This document shows positions 17,806-26,052 of a DNA stretch of 64,000 nt, one piece after another. The first letter of the stretch is position 1. Each line of letters opens with the position of its first letter. The notes below the pieces were generated by a model that did not search any database, was not told the origin of the DNA, and saw nothing but the letters and a program-made list of their open reading frames with translations. The DNA comes from Nitrospirillum viridazoti CBAmc (GTDB lineage Bacteria > Pseudomonadota > Alphaproteobacteria > Azospirillales > Azospirillaceae), in NCBI RefSeq assembly GCF_000730165.1, contig NZ_CP022110.1:1495501-1559500 (forward strand), given 5' to 3'. Position numbers and translations under genes: made by a program.

Positions 17806-18588
17806 ATGACGTCTGAAACCCAGAGCCAGCGCTTGCGCCTGGGCGTCAACATCGACCACGTGGCCACCATCCGCAACGCCCGTGGCGGCGTCCATCCCGA
17901 CGTGTTGCGCGCCGCCCACCTGGCCGCCGACGCCGGTGCCGACGGCATCACCGCCCATCTGCGCGAAGACCGCCGCCATATCCGCGACAGCGACATCGAC
18001 CGCCTGATGTCGGAAATCTCGCTGCCCCTGAACCTGGAGATGGCGGCGACGGAGGAGATGCTGGCCATCGCGCTGCGCCACCGCCCGCACGCCGCCTGCC
18101 TGGTGCCGGAGCGCAGGCAGGAGCGGACGACCGAGGGCGGGCTGGACGTGGTGGGCGGCTATGACCACCTGGCCCCCATCGTCGGCCGCCTGAACGACGC
18201 CGGCGTGCGCGTGTCACTGTTCATAGCACCCGACCGGGCGCAGCTGGACGCGGCCAGGCGCATCGGCGCCCCGGTGGTGGAACTGCACACCGGCCGCTAC
18301 GCCGATGCCGAGAATGCCGCCGAGCTTGAGGCCGAATTGGCGCGCCTGACCGAGGCCGCCGCCCATGCGGGCCAGATCGGCCTGGAATGCCATGCCGGCC
18401 ACGGCCTGCGCTTCGACAACGTGGTGCCGGTCGCGGCGCTGCCGCAGGTGCGGGAGCTGAACATCGGCCACTTCCTGGTGGGCGAGGCGGTGTTTGTCGG
18501 GCTGGAGGCCGCCATCCGCCAGATGCGGGCGCTGATGGACCAGGCCCGTCCCGCCGGGGCCCATTCCACCGGCACTGCGGCGTCATAA
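17806..18588 (+). CDS. pdxJ: Pyridoxine 5'-phosphate synthase
   Basis: Condenses 1-deoxyxylulose 5-phosphate with the PdxA product to pyridoxine 5'-phosphate. The 260-residue TIM-barrel enzyme shows [17 protein letters not shown], the catalytic HLREDRRHI loop, [25 protein letters not shown] and the phosphate-binding [11 protein letters not shown] near the end. Start ATG 17806 is one base after the DUF2062 stop; its stop overlaps the acpS start (TAATG). pdxJ-acpS is a widely conserved pair. Confidence 0.97.
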   Translation: MTSETQSQRLRLGVNIDHVATIRNARGGVHPDVLRAAHLAADAGADGITAHLREDRRHIRDSDIDRLMSEISLPLNLEMAATEEMLAIALRHRPHAACLVPERRQERTTEGGLDVVGGYDHLAPIVGRLNDAGVRVSLFIAPDRAQLDAARRIGAPVVELHTGRYADAENAAELEAELARLTEAAAHAGQIGLECHAGHGLRFDNVVPVAALPQVRELNIGHFLVGEAVFVGLEAAIRQMRALMDQARPAGAHSTGTAAS

Positions 18589-19055
18589 TGTCCTTCGGCG
18601 CTTTTCAGCCCGGCAGCGTCATCCTGGGCATCGGCAACGACCTGATCGACATCACCCGTATCGAGAAGACCCTGGCGCGGTTCGGCCAGCGCTTCGTCGA
18701 GCGGGTCTTCACCGACGTGGAGCAGGCGAAGTCCGACCGGCGCGCAAAATCCAACGGCCGCGCCGCCAGCTACGCCAAGCGCTATGCCGCCAAGGAGGCC
18801 TGTTCCAAGGCGCTGGGAACGGGTTTCCGCGAGGGCGTGTTCCACAAGGACATGGGCGTCATCAACCTGCCCAGCGGCCAGCCGACACTATGTCTCACCG
18901 GCGGCGCCCTGGAGAGGTTGCGGGCGATGACGCCGCCGGGCATGGTGGCGCAGATTCATCTGACGCTGACGGATGAGCCGCCCATGGCGGAGGCCTTCGT
19001 CATCATCACGGCGACGCCAGCCCCGGCTGGTGGCGCCGCCAATGGTATTGCTTGA
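18588..19055 (+). CDS. acpS: Holo-[acyl-carrier-protein] synthase
   Basis: Transfers 4'-phosphopantetheine from CoA to apo-ACP. The 155 residues contain [18 protein letters not shown] (Mg2+-binding Asp) and [19 protein letters not shown] (catalytic Glu). Between them is a short basic insert ([12 protein letters not shown]). The C-terminus runs about 15 residues past the usual end. ATG 18588 overlaps the pdxJ stop by one base. lepB follows after 58 bases. Confidence 0.95.
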   Translation: MSFGAFQPGSVILGIGNDLIDITRIEKTLARFGQRFVERVFTDVEQAKSDRRAKSNGRAASYAKRYAAKEACSKALGTGFREGVFHKDMGVINLPSGQPTLCLTGGALERLRAMTPPGMVAQIHLTLTDEPPMAEAFVIITATPAPAGGAANGIA

Positions 19056-19113
19056 AAATCCCGGTAGGCCCGCTAGATCGGTGCCACCCACTCTCACGAG
19101 GTTGTTTCGTTCC

Positions 19114-19890
19114 ATGAGCCAGCAGAATGATCGCGTCAGCCGCGCGGCCCCCCAGCCCCAGGCGGAAAGCTGGGGCGATGTGGTGCGGACGGTCATCTAC
19201 GCCCTGATCATCGCGCTGGGCGTGCGGACCGTGGCGTTCGAGCCGTTCAACATCCCCTCGGGCTCCATGATCCCGACGCTGCTCATCGGCGATTACGTCT
19301 TCGTGTCCAAGTTCAGCTACGGCTACAGCCGCTTCTCGCTGCCGCTGGGCCTGCCGCTGTTTCACGGCCGCATCTTCGGCAGCGTGCCGGAGCGGGGGGA
19401 CGTGGTGGTCTTCCGCCTGCCCACGGACACCAGCCAGGACTACATCAAGCGCGTGATCGGCCTGCCCGGCGACCGCATCCAGATGATCGACGGCATCCTG
19501 CACATCAATGGCGAGCCGGTGAAGCGTGAGCGGGTCGAGGATTACACCATGGAGACGCCGTTCGGCCGCCAGAGCGCCGTGCCGCGCTACATCGAGACTC
19601 TGCCTAACGGCGTGAAGCACACCATCATCGAGATTATGGGCGACGACGGCGGGCTGGACAACACGCCCGTCTACACCGTGCCCGAGGGCCATATCTTCTG
19701 CATGGGCGACAACCGCGACAACAGCCAGGACAGCCGCGTCCTGAACGTCGTCGGCTACGTCCCGCTGGAGAACGTGGTGGGCAAGGCCCAGTTCAAGTTC
19801 TTCTCGCTGGAAGAGGGCGTGCACTTCTGGGAATTCTGGAAGTGGCCGACGTCCATCCGCTTCGGCCAGATCTTCAGCAAGGCGCACTGA
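19114..19890 (+). CDS. lepB: Signal peptidase I
   Basis: Membrane protease that removes Sec/Tat signal peptides. The 258-residue protein has a single N-terminal membrane segment (about 25-45, VIYALIIALGVRTVAF), the box B motif IPSGSMIPTLLIGD with catalytic Ser, box D YIKRVIGLPGDRI with catalytic Lys, and box E GDNRDNSQDSR. The ATG at 19114 is chosen because it gives the normal short cytoplasmic N-terminus; the same frame is open upstream through acpS. It is four bases from rnc. Confidence 0.96.
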   Translation: MSQQNDRVSRAAPQPQAESWGDVVRTVIYALIIALGVRTVAFEPFNIPSGSMIPTLLIGDYVFVSKFSYGYSRFSLPLGLPLFHGRIFGSVPERGDVVVFRLPTDTSQDYIKRVIGLPGDRIQMIDGILHINGEPVKRERVEDYTMETPFGRQSAVPRYIETLPNGVKHTIIEIMGDDGGLDNTPVYTVPEGHIFCMGDNRDNSQDSRVLNVVGYVPLENVVGKAQFKFFSLEEGVHFWEFWKWPTSIRFGQIFSKAH

Positions 19891-19894
19891 CGCC

Positions 19895-20614
19895 ATGGCC
19901 ACGTCCGCTGGCCCGCTGGACACCGGCGGCGCCGACATCGCCACCCTGGCCGAGGCCCTGGGACACACCTTCACCGAGGCCCGCCACCTGCTGGAGGCGG
20001 TGACCCATCCCAGCGTGGCCGGCATCGGTCGCGGCCCCCGCGCCACCACCGGGCATTATGAGCGGCTGGAGTTCCTGGGTGACCGCGTGCTGGGCTTGGT
20101 GATCGCCCAGTGGCTGCTGGAACGCTTCCCCGAGGAGAACGAGGGCGGCCTGGCCAAGCGCCACACGGCGCTGGTGCGGGCCGAAGCCCTGGCGGGTGTG
20201 GCCGAAAGCCTGGATCTGGGCCGCTACCTGCGCCTGGCCCCAGGCGAGGCGGACGCGGGCGGGCGCACCAAGCCCGCCATCCTGGCGGACGCCTGCGAGG
20301 CGGTGATTGGCGCCCTGTACCTGGACGGCGGGCTGGACGTGGCCGGCGCCTTCATCCGCAAGCATTGGGCCGGCCGCATCGACGCCGCCGAACTGCCGCC
20401 GGTGGAACCCAAGACCGCCCTGCAGGAATGGGCCCTGGCCCGGGGCCTGCCCCTGCCGGTCTATGAGCAGGTCGGTCGCACCGGCCTGGACCATGAGCCC
20501 GTGTTCACCGTGCGCGTGGCCGTGCAGGGCAAGGGCAGCGAGGCCGCCAGCGGCCCGTCCAAGCGGGCCGCCGAGAAGGCCGCCGCGCTGGAGATGCTGA
20601 AGCGGTTGGGCTGA
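19895..20614 (+). CDS. rnc: Ribonuclease III
   Basis: Double-strand-specific endonuclease processing rRNA precursors and regulatory RNAs. The 239 residues contain the signature HYERLEFLGDRVLGL (catalytic Glu and Asp), KPAILADACEAVIGALYLDGG with the second catalytic acidic pair, and a C-terminal dsRNA-binding domain (about 165-235: PKTALQEWALARGLPLP, SGPSKRAAEKAAALEML). It ends the lepB-rnc unit. In many alphaproteobacteria era follows directly; here four other elements intervene and era lies 4.2 kb further on. Confidence 0.97.
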   Translation: MATSAGPLDTGGADIATLAEALGHTFTEARHLLEAVTHPSVAGIGRGPRATTGHYERLEFLGDRVLGLVIAQWLLERFPEENEGGLAKRHTALVRAEALAGVAESLDLGRYLRLAPGEADAGGRTKPAILADACEAVIGALYLDGGLDVAGAFIRKHWAGRIDAAELPPVEPKTALQEWALARGLPLPVYEQVGRTGLDHEPVFTVRVAVQGKGSEAASGPSKRAAEKAAALEMLKRLG

Positions 20615-20623
20615 GCCCCCGGG

Positions 20624-20679
20624 CGTTTGACGGTGGACGATTGACCGCGGGCGATTGACGACAGGCGGTTGACGGCGAC
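20624..20679. repeat. Four 14-bp tandem repeats carrying TTGAC
   Basis: Four consecutive 14-base units start at 20624, 20638, 20652 and 20666 with consensus CGATTGACGGCGGG. Each has TTGAC at the same phase (20627, 20641, 20655, 20669). The array begins ten bases after the rnc stop and ends about 45 bases before the M23 peptidase start. It could be a regulator-binding array, a set of -35-like sites, or a decaying minisatellite. Confidence 0.75.
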
Positions 20680-20725
20680 GCGTTGTGCGGCATCCTGCGG
20701 ATATTCCATACCGTCAGGGGCCGCC

Positions 20726-21901
20726 ATGCTTCGCTGCCGTCTCGCCCAGGTCCTTGTCGCCAGCGGAGTTCTGGCCGCCGCCTTCGGCGCCAATGCCGGT
20801 GCCAGGGCGGAGCCGGATGCCCATTCCATCACCCCCTTGGACATCCGGATCTTGCGCCCGGCCAGCGTGGTGCCGGCCACGGACGGCCGCCATCTGGTGT
20901 TCGAGGCGCTGATCAGCAACTTTTCCCCCGTGCCCATGACGTTGGCGACCGTGCGGTTGGGCACGGTGGCACAACCGGCCGCCCTGGCGCGATTCGAGGG
21001 CGCGGCCCTGACGGCTCTGCTGTCGCGGCCCGGCCGGCCGTCCGGTGACGGCCAGCCGCCGGTGACGATCATACAGGGCAATACCTACGCCGCCGCCCTG
21101 TTCGACGTGCATCTTGGCGATGATGCCGAGGTGGCGGATCTGCGGCTGGCGCTCACCATCGCGCCGTTCAAGCCTGACTTGCCCGACACCACGCTGAACA
21201 CGGCGGTCGCCGTCCCGCTGGACCGGGCGACGCCCGTCGTCGTCTCCGCCCCCGTCGCCGGCACGGGGTGGGTGGCCTTCAACGGCCTGTCCGCCACCTC
21301 CATACACCGGACCACCGTGATGGTGGTGGACGGGCAGGCGCGGGTGCCGGAGCGCTACGCCATCGACTTCATGAGGCTGACCGGGGACGGGCGGGAGTTC
21401 GGCGGAGACCAGGCGCGCAACGAGTCCTGGCCCGGCTATGGCCAGGCGGTGCTGGCCGTGGCCGACGGCGTCATCGAGAGCGTGCGCGACGGGTTTCCGG
21501 ATAACGTGCCCGGCCGGCCGCCGGCGCAGAAGGTCACGCTGGACACCATTGCCGGCAACCAGGTGGTCCTGCGTATGAAAGGGGGGGCGTACGCCTTCTA
21601 TGCCCATCTCATCCCGGGCAGCATCCCCGTGCGGCCGGGCCAGGCCGTGCACAAGGGCGAGGTGCTGGGCCGGCTGGGCAATTCCGGTCAGTCCGACGCC
21701 CCGCACCTGCATTTCCAGGTGGGCGATGGTGGGCATATCGCCGCCAGCGACGGCCTGCCGTTCGTCTTCGACGCCTTCACCCTGCTGGGGGTGGTGGCCG
21801 ATACGGCGGCGGCCGATGCGGGCGGCGCCTGGACACCAAGCCAGGCACCGCAGCCGCGCCACGGTCAGTTGCCGGCGGAAAACGCGGTCACCGGCTTCTG
21901 A
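20726..21901 (+). CDS. Exported M23-family (LytM-like) peptidase
   Basis: A 391-residue secreted protein: signal peptide to about residue 28, a beta-rich N-terminal half, and an M23 domain at about 210-350. The second metal site is intact (FYAHLIPGSI, then APHLHFQVGD), with GQAVHKGEVLGRLGNSGQSD typical of LytM domains. The first metal motif HxGxD is not canonical; the matching place reads RYAIDF, so the Asp is kept but Arg stands where His is expected. It may bind peptidoglycan or activate amidases rather than cleave, or belong to a subfamily with different ligands. ATG 20726 has AGGGG eight bases upstream. Confidence 0.85.
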   Translation: MLRCRLAQVLVASGVLAAAFGANAGARAEPDAHSITPLDIRILRPASVVPATDGRHLVFEALISNFSPVPMTLATVRLGTVAQPAALARFEGAALTALLSRPGRPSGDGQPPVTIIQGNTYAAALFDVHLGDDAEVADLRLALTIAPFKPDLPDTTLNTAVAVPLDRATPVVVSAPVAGTGWVAFNGLSATSIHRTTVMVVDGQARVPERYAIDFMRLTGDGREFGGDQARNESWPGYGQAVLAVADGVIESVRDGFPDNVPGRPPAQKVTLDTIAGNQVVLRMKGGAYAFYAHLIPGSIPVRPGQAVHKGEVLGRLGNSGQSDAPHLHFQVGDGGHIAASDGLPFVFDAFTLLGVVADTAAADAGGAWTPSQAPQPRHGQLPAENAVTGF

Positions 21902-21910
21902 CGGGCTGTC

Positions 21911-23311
21911 TTACAGGTTCTCGTGCGCGCCAGCCGCGCCACGCAGCCAATAGCCGGACGCCCGCATCCATTGCGCCGGGTGCTTGCGTTCCTCCAGCAC
22001 ATAGGCGCGCAGGGCCTTGGCCACGGTGGCCTCGGCGGCGATCCAGACATAGCCGTCGCCTGGCGGCAATTGGATACCCTCGACCGCCCGGCGCAGGGTC
22101 GCGGCGTCGTCCGTGCCCTGGCTGTCGCGGGTGACCCAGTGGGCGGTCCAGCGCGCCTTGGTCTCGATAGCCTGAATCTCCGCTGCGCTGTCGACGGCCA
22201 CCACGGTGTGGACCGGTACGCCCGGGCGCAGCTCCTCCAGCCGGCGGCCGATGGCGGGCAGGCCCGTCTCGTCGGCGACCAGCAGGTACCAGTCGAAATC
22301 GTCCGGCACGATCATGGAACCGCGCGGGCCGCCGATCTCCAGCGTGTCGCCCACCTTGGCGCCCAGGGCCCAGGCCGTGGCCGGCCCGGCGTCATGCAAG
22401 GCGAAGTCCAGGGTCAGGGTGCGGTCCGCCTGGCTGAAGGCGCGGGGGGTGTAGTCGCGCATCAGCGCCTGCCCATCCGGGCCGGGGAAGAACAGCTTGA
22501 TATGGTCATCGGCGCCGCGGCTGTCGAAGTCCGCCAACTCGGGCGAGGTCAGGACGATGCGCAGCATTTTGGGCGTCAGGTGGGTCACGCCGGTCACGGT
22601 CAAGGTGCGCCGCCGAGTGTCGAAGCGCATGCGGCCGATCTGATGGCGGGGGGTGTCGGTCATTCGGTCACCTAGGTCAGGTCTGTCGGGTTGAGGGGCG
22701 GGGACGGTTGGCCCGCCGTCCTTGGAGGGGGAGGGCGCCAGGATCTCCGCCGTGGCGCGCCGCAGGATGGCGGCCAGCCGGCGGGCCTCGGCGGCATCGC
22801 AGCCGCGCTTGCCGTAAAGGGCGGATTTCAGGGCATGGCGGGCCTGGTGCAGGTCCTCGGACGCTTCGGGATCGGCGTCAGTGACGCCGGCGAAGGCCTC
22901 GCGCACCTGATCCATGCGGCCGCCGATGCGGCGCAGGCCCTCCAGGATGGCGACGGCCGTGCCGCGGTGGCCTTCCAGGTGGGCGCGTCCGCTGTCGGTG
23001 ATGCGGTAGAGCTTGCGGTTGCCTTCCGGCTCCGCCGCCGCGTACCCGATCTCCGCCAGGAAGGTCAGCGCCGGGTATATGACGCCGGGGCTGGGGGTGT
23101 AGAAGCCGCCGGACTGTTCCTCCACGGCGCGGATCAGCTCATAACCATGGGCCGGCTTGCGCTCCAGCAGCGCCAGAAGCAGCAGTTCCAGGTCGGCGGA
23201 CGACAGCTTGCGGCTGCCGGGCATGCCGCCCCCGCCACCGCCCCAGAAGCCGCCGCCCCCGCCGAAACCGCCCCCGTGCTTCCAATGATGCCACCCGCCG
23301 CGCCCGCCCAT
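21911..23311 (-). CDS. PadR-family metal-sensing regulator fused to siderophore-interacting ferric reductase (NfeR-NfeF-like fusion)
   Basis: One uninterrupted frame joins two proteins that E. coli makes separately. From ATG 23311: residues 1-30 are Gly/His-rich (WHHWKHGGGFGG), like the nickel-binding head of NfeR/YqjI; about 31-170 are a PadR winged helix (ELLLLALLERKPAHGYELI, TPSPGVIYPALTFL); about 217-466 are a siderophore-interacting FAD/NADPH ferric reductase as in NfeF/YqjH (MRDYTPRAF, IGGPRGSM, LLVADETGLPAIGRRL, C-terminal YWLRG). An internal ATG at 22663 with AGGTGA five bases upstream could also start the reductase alone. The in-frame ATG at 23353 is less likely because it lies inside the operator palindrome and has no ribosome site. 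The presumed role is a repressor tied to the reductase it controls, in iron/nickel balance. Domain calls are firm; the regulatory role is inferred. Confidence 0.85.
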   Translation of the reverse strand: MGGRGGWHHWKHGGGFGGGGGFWGGGGGGMPGSRKLSSADLELLLLALLERKPAHGYELIRAVEEQSGGFYTPSPGVIYPALTFLAEIGYAAAEPEGNRKLYRITDSGRAHLEGHRGTAVAILEGLRRIGGRMDQVREAFAGVTDADPEASEDLHQARHALKSALYGKRGCDAAEARRLAAILRRATAEILAPSPSKDGGPTVPAPQPDRPDLGDRMTDTPRHQIGRMRFDTRRRTLTVTGVTHLTPKMLRIVLTSPELADFDSRGADDHIKLFFPGPDGQALMRDYTPRAFSQADRTLTLDFALHDAGPATAWALGAKVGDTLEIGGPRGSMIVPDDFDWYLLVADETGLPAIGRRLEELRPGVPVHTVVAVDSAAEIQAIETKARWTAHWVTRDSQGTDDAATLRRAVEGIQLPPGDGYVWIAAEATVAKALRAYVLEERKHPAQWMRASGYWLRGAAGAHENL

Positions 23312-23351
23312 GGCCAGGTAAAGGGGATGGGATGTCGTGTGATCGGAAAAC

Positions 23352-23377
23352 ATATCGTACGATATAGCGAACGATAT
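23352..23377. promoter_or_regulatory. PadR-type operator of the regulator-reductase gene
   Basis: A perfect 14-bp palindrome ATATCGTACGATAT (23352-23365) is followed by a further ACGATAT half-site (23371-23377). It lies about 40 bases upstream of the chosen start, as expected for an autorepression site. Confidence 0.65.
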
Positions 23378-23407
23378 GAAGCCGACAAGAGGGGGCCTGA
23401 AAAGAAA

Positions 23408-23440
23408 ACGCCCCGGCGGGCGAACCCGGCCGGGGCGTTT
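23408..23440 (-). terminator. Terminator of the glycerophosphodiesterase gene
   Basis: AACGCCCCGG and CCGGGGCGTT form a ten-base-pair stem. On the minus strand it is followed by GTTTTCTTTTC. It lies about 120 bases after the glpQ-like stop and upstream of the PadR-fusion gene. Confidence 0.8.
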
Positions 23441-23562
23441 CGTCGCGGTCTCTGAGTGGTCCAGGCCGGCGACCGCAGGCCCCAGAGATTTCTGGGGAGC
23501 GGCAGCGGACTGGAAATCAAGGACAAGCGGGCGGATGCCCGCGCCCGCCGTTTGAGGGAACC

Positions 23563-24588
23563 CTAATGCTTCTGGCCCGGCACGGCCTCGACGGGGAAGG
23601 CCTTGGGCAGGGCGATGCCCTTGGCGGCGGCTGCCTCGCGCAGCAGCACCGGCTGGTCGGAGATGATGCCATCCACGCCCATGTCGATCAGCTTGGCCAT
23701 GTCCTCCGGCTTGTTCACCGTCCAGGGGATGACGGTCAGGCCCAGGCCGTGCGCCTCCGCCACCAGGGCGGCGTCGATGTCGGTGTAGAGCGGCGACCAG
23801 ACCTTGCCGCCGGCGGCCTTCACCGCCTCGGGCACGCTGCCGCCATGGTCCACGGGGTCGAAGCCGGCGGTCCAGGGCAGCTTGGCGGTCAGGCTAACCG
23901 AGGGCTCGCGCGGGTCCTGCTCCGTCAGGTAGACGGTGGGGATGGCGGGGGCCTTTTGCTGCACCACCTGCAGGGTGCGCCAGTCGAAGGACTGGATCAT
24001 CACCCGGTCCTCGAACTTCTCGGCCTTCAGCACGGCCAGCACTTTGTCCACGAAGACCTCCGGCGTGGGGCTGTCCTCGGGATGGCTGGGGTCGATCTTG
24101 GTTTCGATGTTCATCTTAACGGTCTTGTTGCCCGACCGCTTCACCAGGTCGATGACCTCCTTCAGGGTAGGGATGGGCGTGCCGGGAATGGGGCGCTGGT
24201 CGGGGAAGTGGCTGCCATAGGCGCTGCCGGGGCGCAGCTGGCCCACGTCGTACTTCTTGATCTGCTCCAGCGTCAGGCTGAAGAAGGCCGGGGTGGGGGC
24301 GGTGACGTAGGCGCCGTCCGGCCCCTTGGCCAGGTCGGGGTTCAGGTGCCGCTCATGCGAGATGATGACGGTGCCGTCCTTGGTGATGTTCATGTCCATC
24401 TCCAAGGTGATCACGCCCAGCGACAGGGCGTGGGCGAAGGATTGCAGCGTGTTCTCCGGCCACAGGGCGCGGCCGCCGCGGTGCGCCTCGATATCCAGGT
24501 CGCGGGCCTGGGCAGGGAGAATGACAGCGGAGGCGAGCGCGGCGGCCAGGGGCAGCCAACGGGGCGCCAAACGGTGCGGCAGGGACAT
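23563..24588 (-). CDS. Periplasmic glycerophosphodiester phosphodiesterase
   Basis: Hydrolyses glycerophosphodiesters to glycerol 3-phosphate and an alcohol. The 341-residue product has a signal peptide (residues 1-28, ending LPAQARD) and the GDPD TIM barrel with the catalytic IEAHRGGRALWPENTL (His-Arg and Glu), LEMDMNITKDG (metal ligands) and ISHERHLNP. C-terminal VIPWTVNKPEDMAKLIDMGVDGIISDQP completes the family pattern. ATG 24588 has AGGAG nine bases upstream. The export signal makes it GlpQ-like rather than the cytosolic UgpQ, but no glp transporter is adjacent. Confidence 0.93.
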   Translation of the reverse strand: MSLPHRLAPRWLPLAAALASAVILPAQARDLDIEAHRGGRALWPENTLQSFAHALSLGVITLEMDMNITKDGTVIISHERHLNPDLAKGPDGAYVTAPTPAFFSLTLEQIKKYDVGQLRPGSAYGSHFPDQRPIPGTPIPTLKEVIDLVKRSGNKTVKMNIETKIDPSHPEDSPTPEVFVDKVLAVLKAEKFEDRVMIQSFDWRTLQVVQQKAPAIPTVYLTEQDPREPSVSLTAKLPWTAGFDPVDHGGSVPEAVKAAGGKVWSPLYTDIDAALVAEAHGLGLTVIPWTVNKPEDMAKLIDMGVDGIISDQPVLLREAAAAKGIALPKAFPVEAVPGQKH

Positions 24589-24837
24589 CGAAGCGGGCTC
24601 CTGGTAGACTGGGACCGTGAGCCGGCCGAAGCCGGCACGGTCGAGCTATAGCCCGGGCATCCCCTAAGCCCTTGTTAAATTTCTGAGGCGGTGCTGTGCG
24701 CCGGTCCCCAGCGCAATCCTTGGATGCCGCGCCGCCGCTGGTGCCGGCGCGCGGTCTGTGTCATGAAGCCGCGCATGCGGCGGCGGGCGGATGCCAAAGG
24801 GTGTCCGGGCCCGCCGTTCCCTTTGAGGATGTGAGTG

Positions 24838-25902
24838 ATGAGCGACGTCGAACACGGCCAGGACGGCCTTCCCCCCGATGAGGACACGGTGGCCGGTGCC
24901 ACGGGCCCCGAGCACGAGGCGCAGGAGGCGCCCGAGGGTGAGGACGAGTACCTGGACGATGAAGACGATTATGAGGATGACGAGGAAGAGGGCGACGGCA
25001 CGCCGCTCGCGCCCATGCGCTGCGGCTTCGTTGCCCTGGTTGGCGCGCCCAACGCCGGCAAGTCCACGCTGCTGAACGCGGCGGTGGGCAGCAAGGTGTC
25101 CATCGTCAGCCCCAAGGTGCAGACCACCCGTTCCCGCGTGCTGGGCATCGGCATGCACGACCGCGCCCAAATCCTGTTCGTCGACCTGCCCGGCATCTTC
25201 ACGCCCAAGAAGCGGCTGGAGCGCGCCATGGTGGCCGCCGCCTGGTCGGGGGCGGAGGAGGCGGACCTGGTGGCCGTGCTGGTCGACGCCTCGCGCCGCG
25301 TGGATGACGACACCAACGGCATCATCCAGCGCCTGAAGGACAGCAAGCGCCAGGCCATCCTGATCCTGAACAAGATCGACCTGATCCCCTATGAGCGGCT
25401 GCTGGAACTGGCGGCGCGCTTCAACGAGACGGGTGTGTTCACCGACATCTTCATGATTTCCGCCCTGACTGGCGACGGCCTGAAGGACTTCCTGGACAAG
25501 CTGGCCGCCCGCCTGCCGGAAGGCCCCTGGCTGTTCCCGGAGGACCAGCTGTCCGACATGCCGCAGCGCCTGCTGGCCGCCGAGATCACGCGGGAAAAGC
25601 TGTTCCTGCAGCTGCACCAGGAACTGCCCTACGCCGTGGCGGTGGAGACCGAGGCGTGGGAGGAGTTCGAGGACGGCTCCGTCAAGATTTCCCAGATCGT
25701 CTACGTCCAGCGCCCCAACCAGAAGGCCATCGTGCTGGGCAAGGGCGGCAGCAAGATCAAGTCCATCGGCGCCGCCGCCCGCGTGGAACTTGAGGAAATC
25801 CTGGACCGCCGCGTGCACGTCATGCTGTTCGTGAAGGTGCGCGAGGACTGGGCCGAGAAGCCCGACAGCTACAGCCAGTGGGGGCTGGACTTCAACGCGT
25901 GA
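24838..25902 (+). CDS. era: GTPase Era with acidic N-terminal extension
   Basis: Ribosome-assembly GTPase that binds 16S rRNA. G-domain motifs are complete: G1 GAPNAGKST, G2 TTRSRVLGI, G3 DLPGIF, G4 NKID and G5 SALTGDG, followed by the KH domain at about 265-350 with VLGKGGSKIKSIG. Compared with standard Era (about 300 residues) the 354-residue protein has about 58 extra residues at the N-terminus that are intensely acidic (EDEYLDDEDDYEDDEEE). Start ATG 24838 has GAGG upstream; a GTG directly before it is an alternative. It ends at a strong terminator. Confidence 0.96.
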   Translation: MSDVEHGQDGLPPDEDTVAGATGPEHEAQEAPEGEDEYLDDEDDYEDDEEEGDGTPLAPMRCGFVALVGAPNAGKSTLLNAAVGSKVSIVSPKVQTTRSRVLGIGMHDRAQILFVDLPGIFTPKKRLERAMVAAAWSGAEEADLVAVLVDASRRVDDDTNGIIQRLKDSKRQAILILNKIDLIPYERLLELAARFNETGVFTDIFMISALTGDGLKDFLDKLAARLPEGPWLFPEDQLSDMPQRLLAAEITREKLFLQLHQELPYAVAVETEAWEEFEDGSVKISQIVYVQRPNQKAIVLGKGGSKIKSIGAAARVELEEILDRRVHVMLFVKVREDWAEKPDSYSQWGLDFNA

Positions 25903-25925
25903 CGAGCTAGGTAGTGTCTTTGCCG

Positions 25926-25964
25926 AACCCGTTGAGATGAAGCTATCTCGACGGGTTTTTTTTT
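25926..25964 (+). terminator. Strong rho-independent terminator of era
   Basis: A 13-base-pair stem (25926-25938 with 25945-25957, one G-T pair), six-base loop, then nine T. It marks the left edge of the AT-rich island. Confidence 0.93.
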
Positions 25965-26004
25965 ATGTGCATTGGAGGGCGATATGGTATTTCTATTTTA
26001 GTTG

Positions 26005-26019
26005 TTTTATAATATAAAA
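26005..26019 (+). promoter_or_regulatory. AT palindrome and -10 region of the island gene
   Basis: TTTTATA-A-TATAAAA is a perfect 15-base palindrome containing TATAAT (26008-26013). It sits about 40 bases before the ATG and may be both the -10 element and an operator. No good -35 is seen. Confidence 0.45.
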
Positions 26020-26052
26020 TTACTACTACTAGTTAATTAGAGGGAGGGGGCG

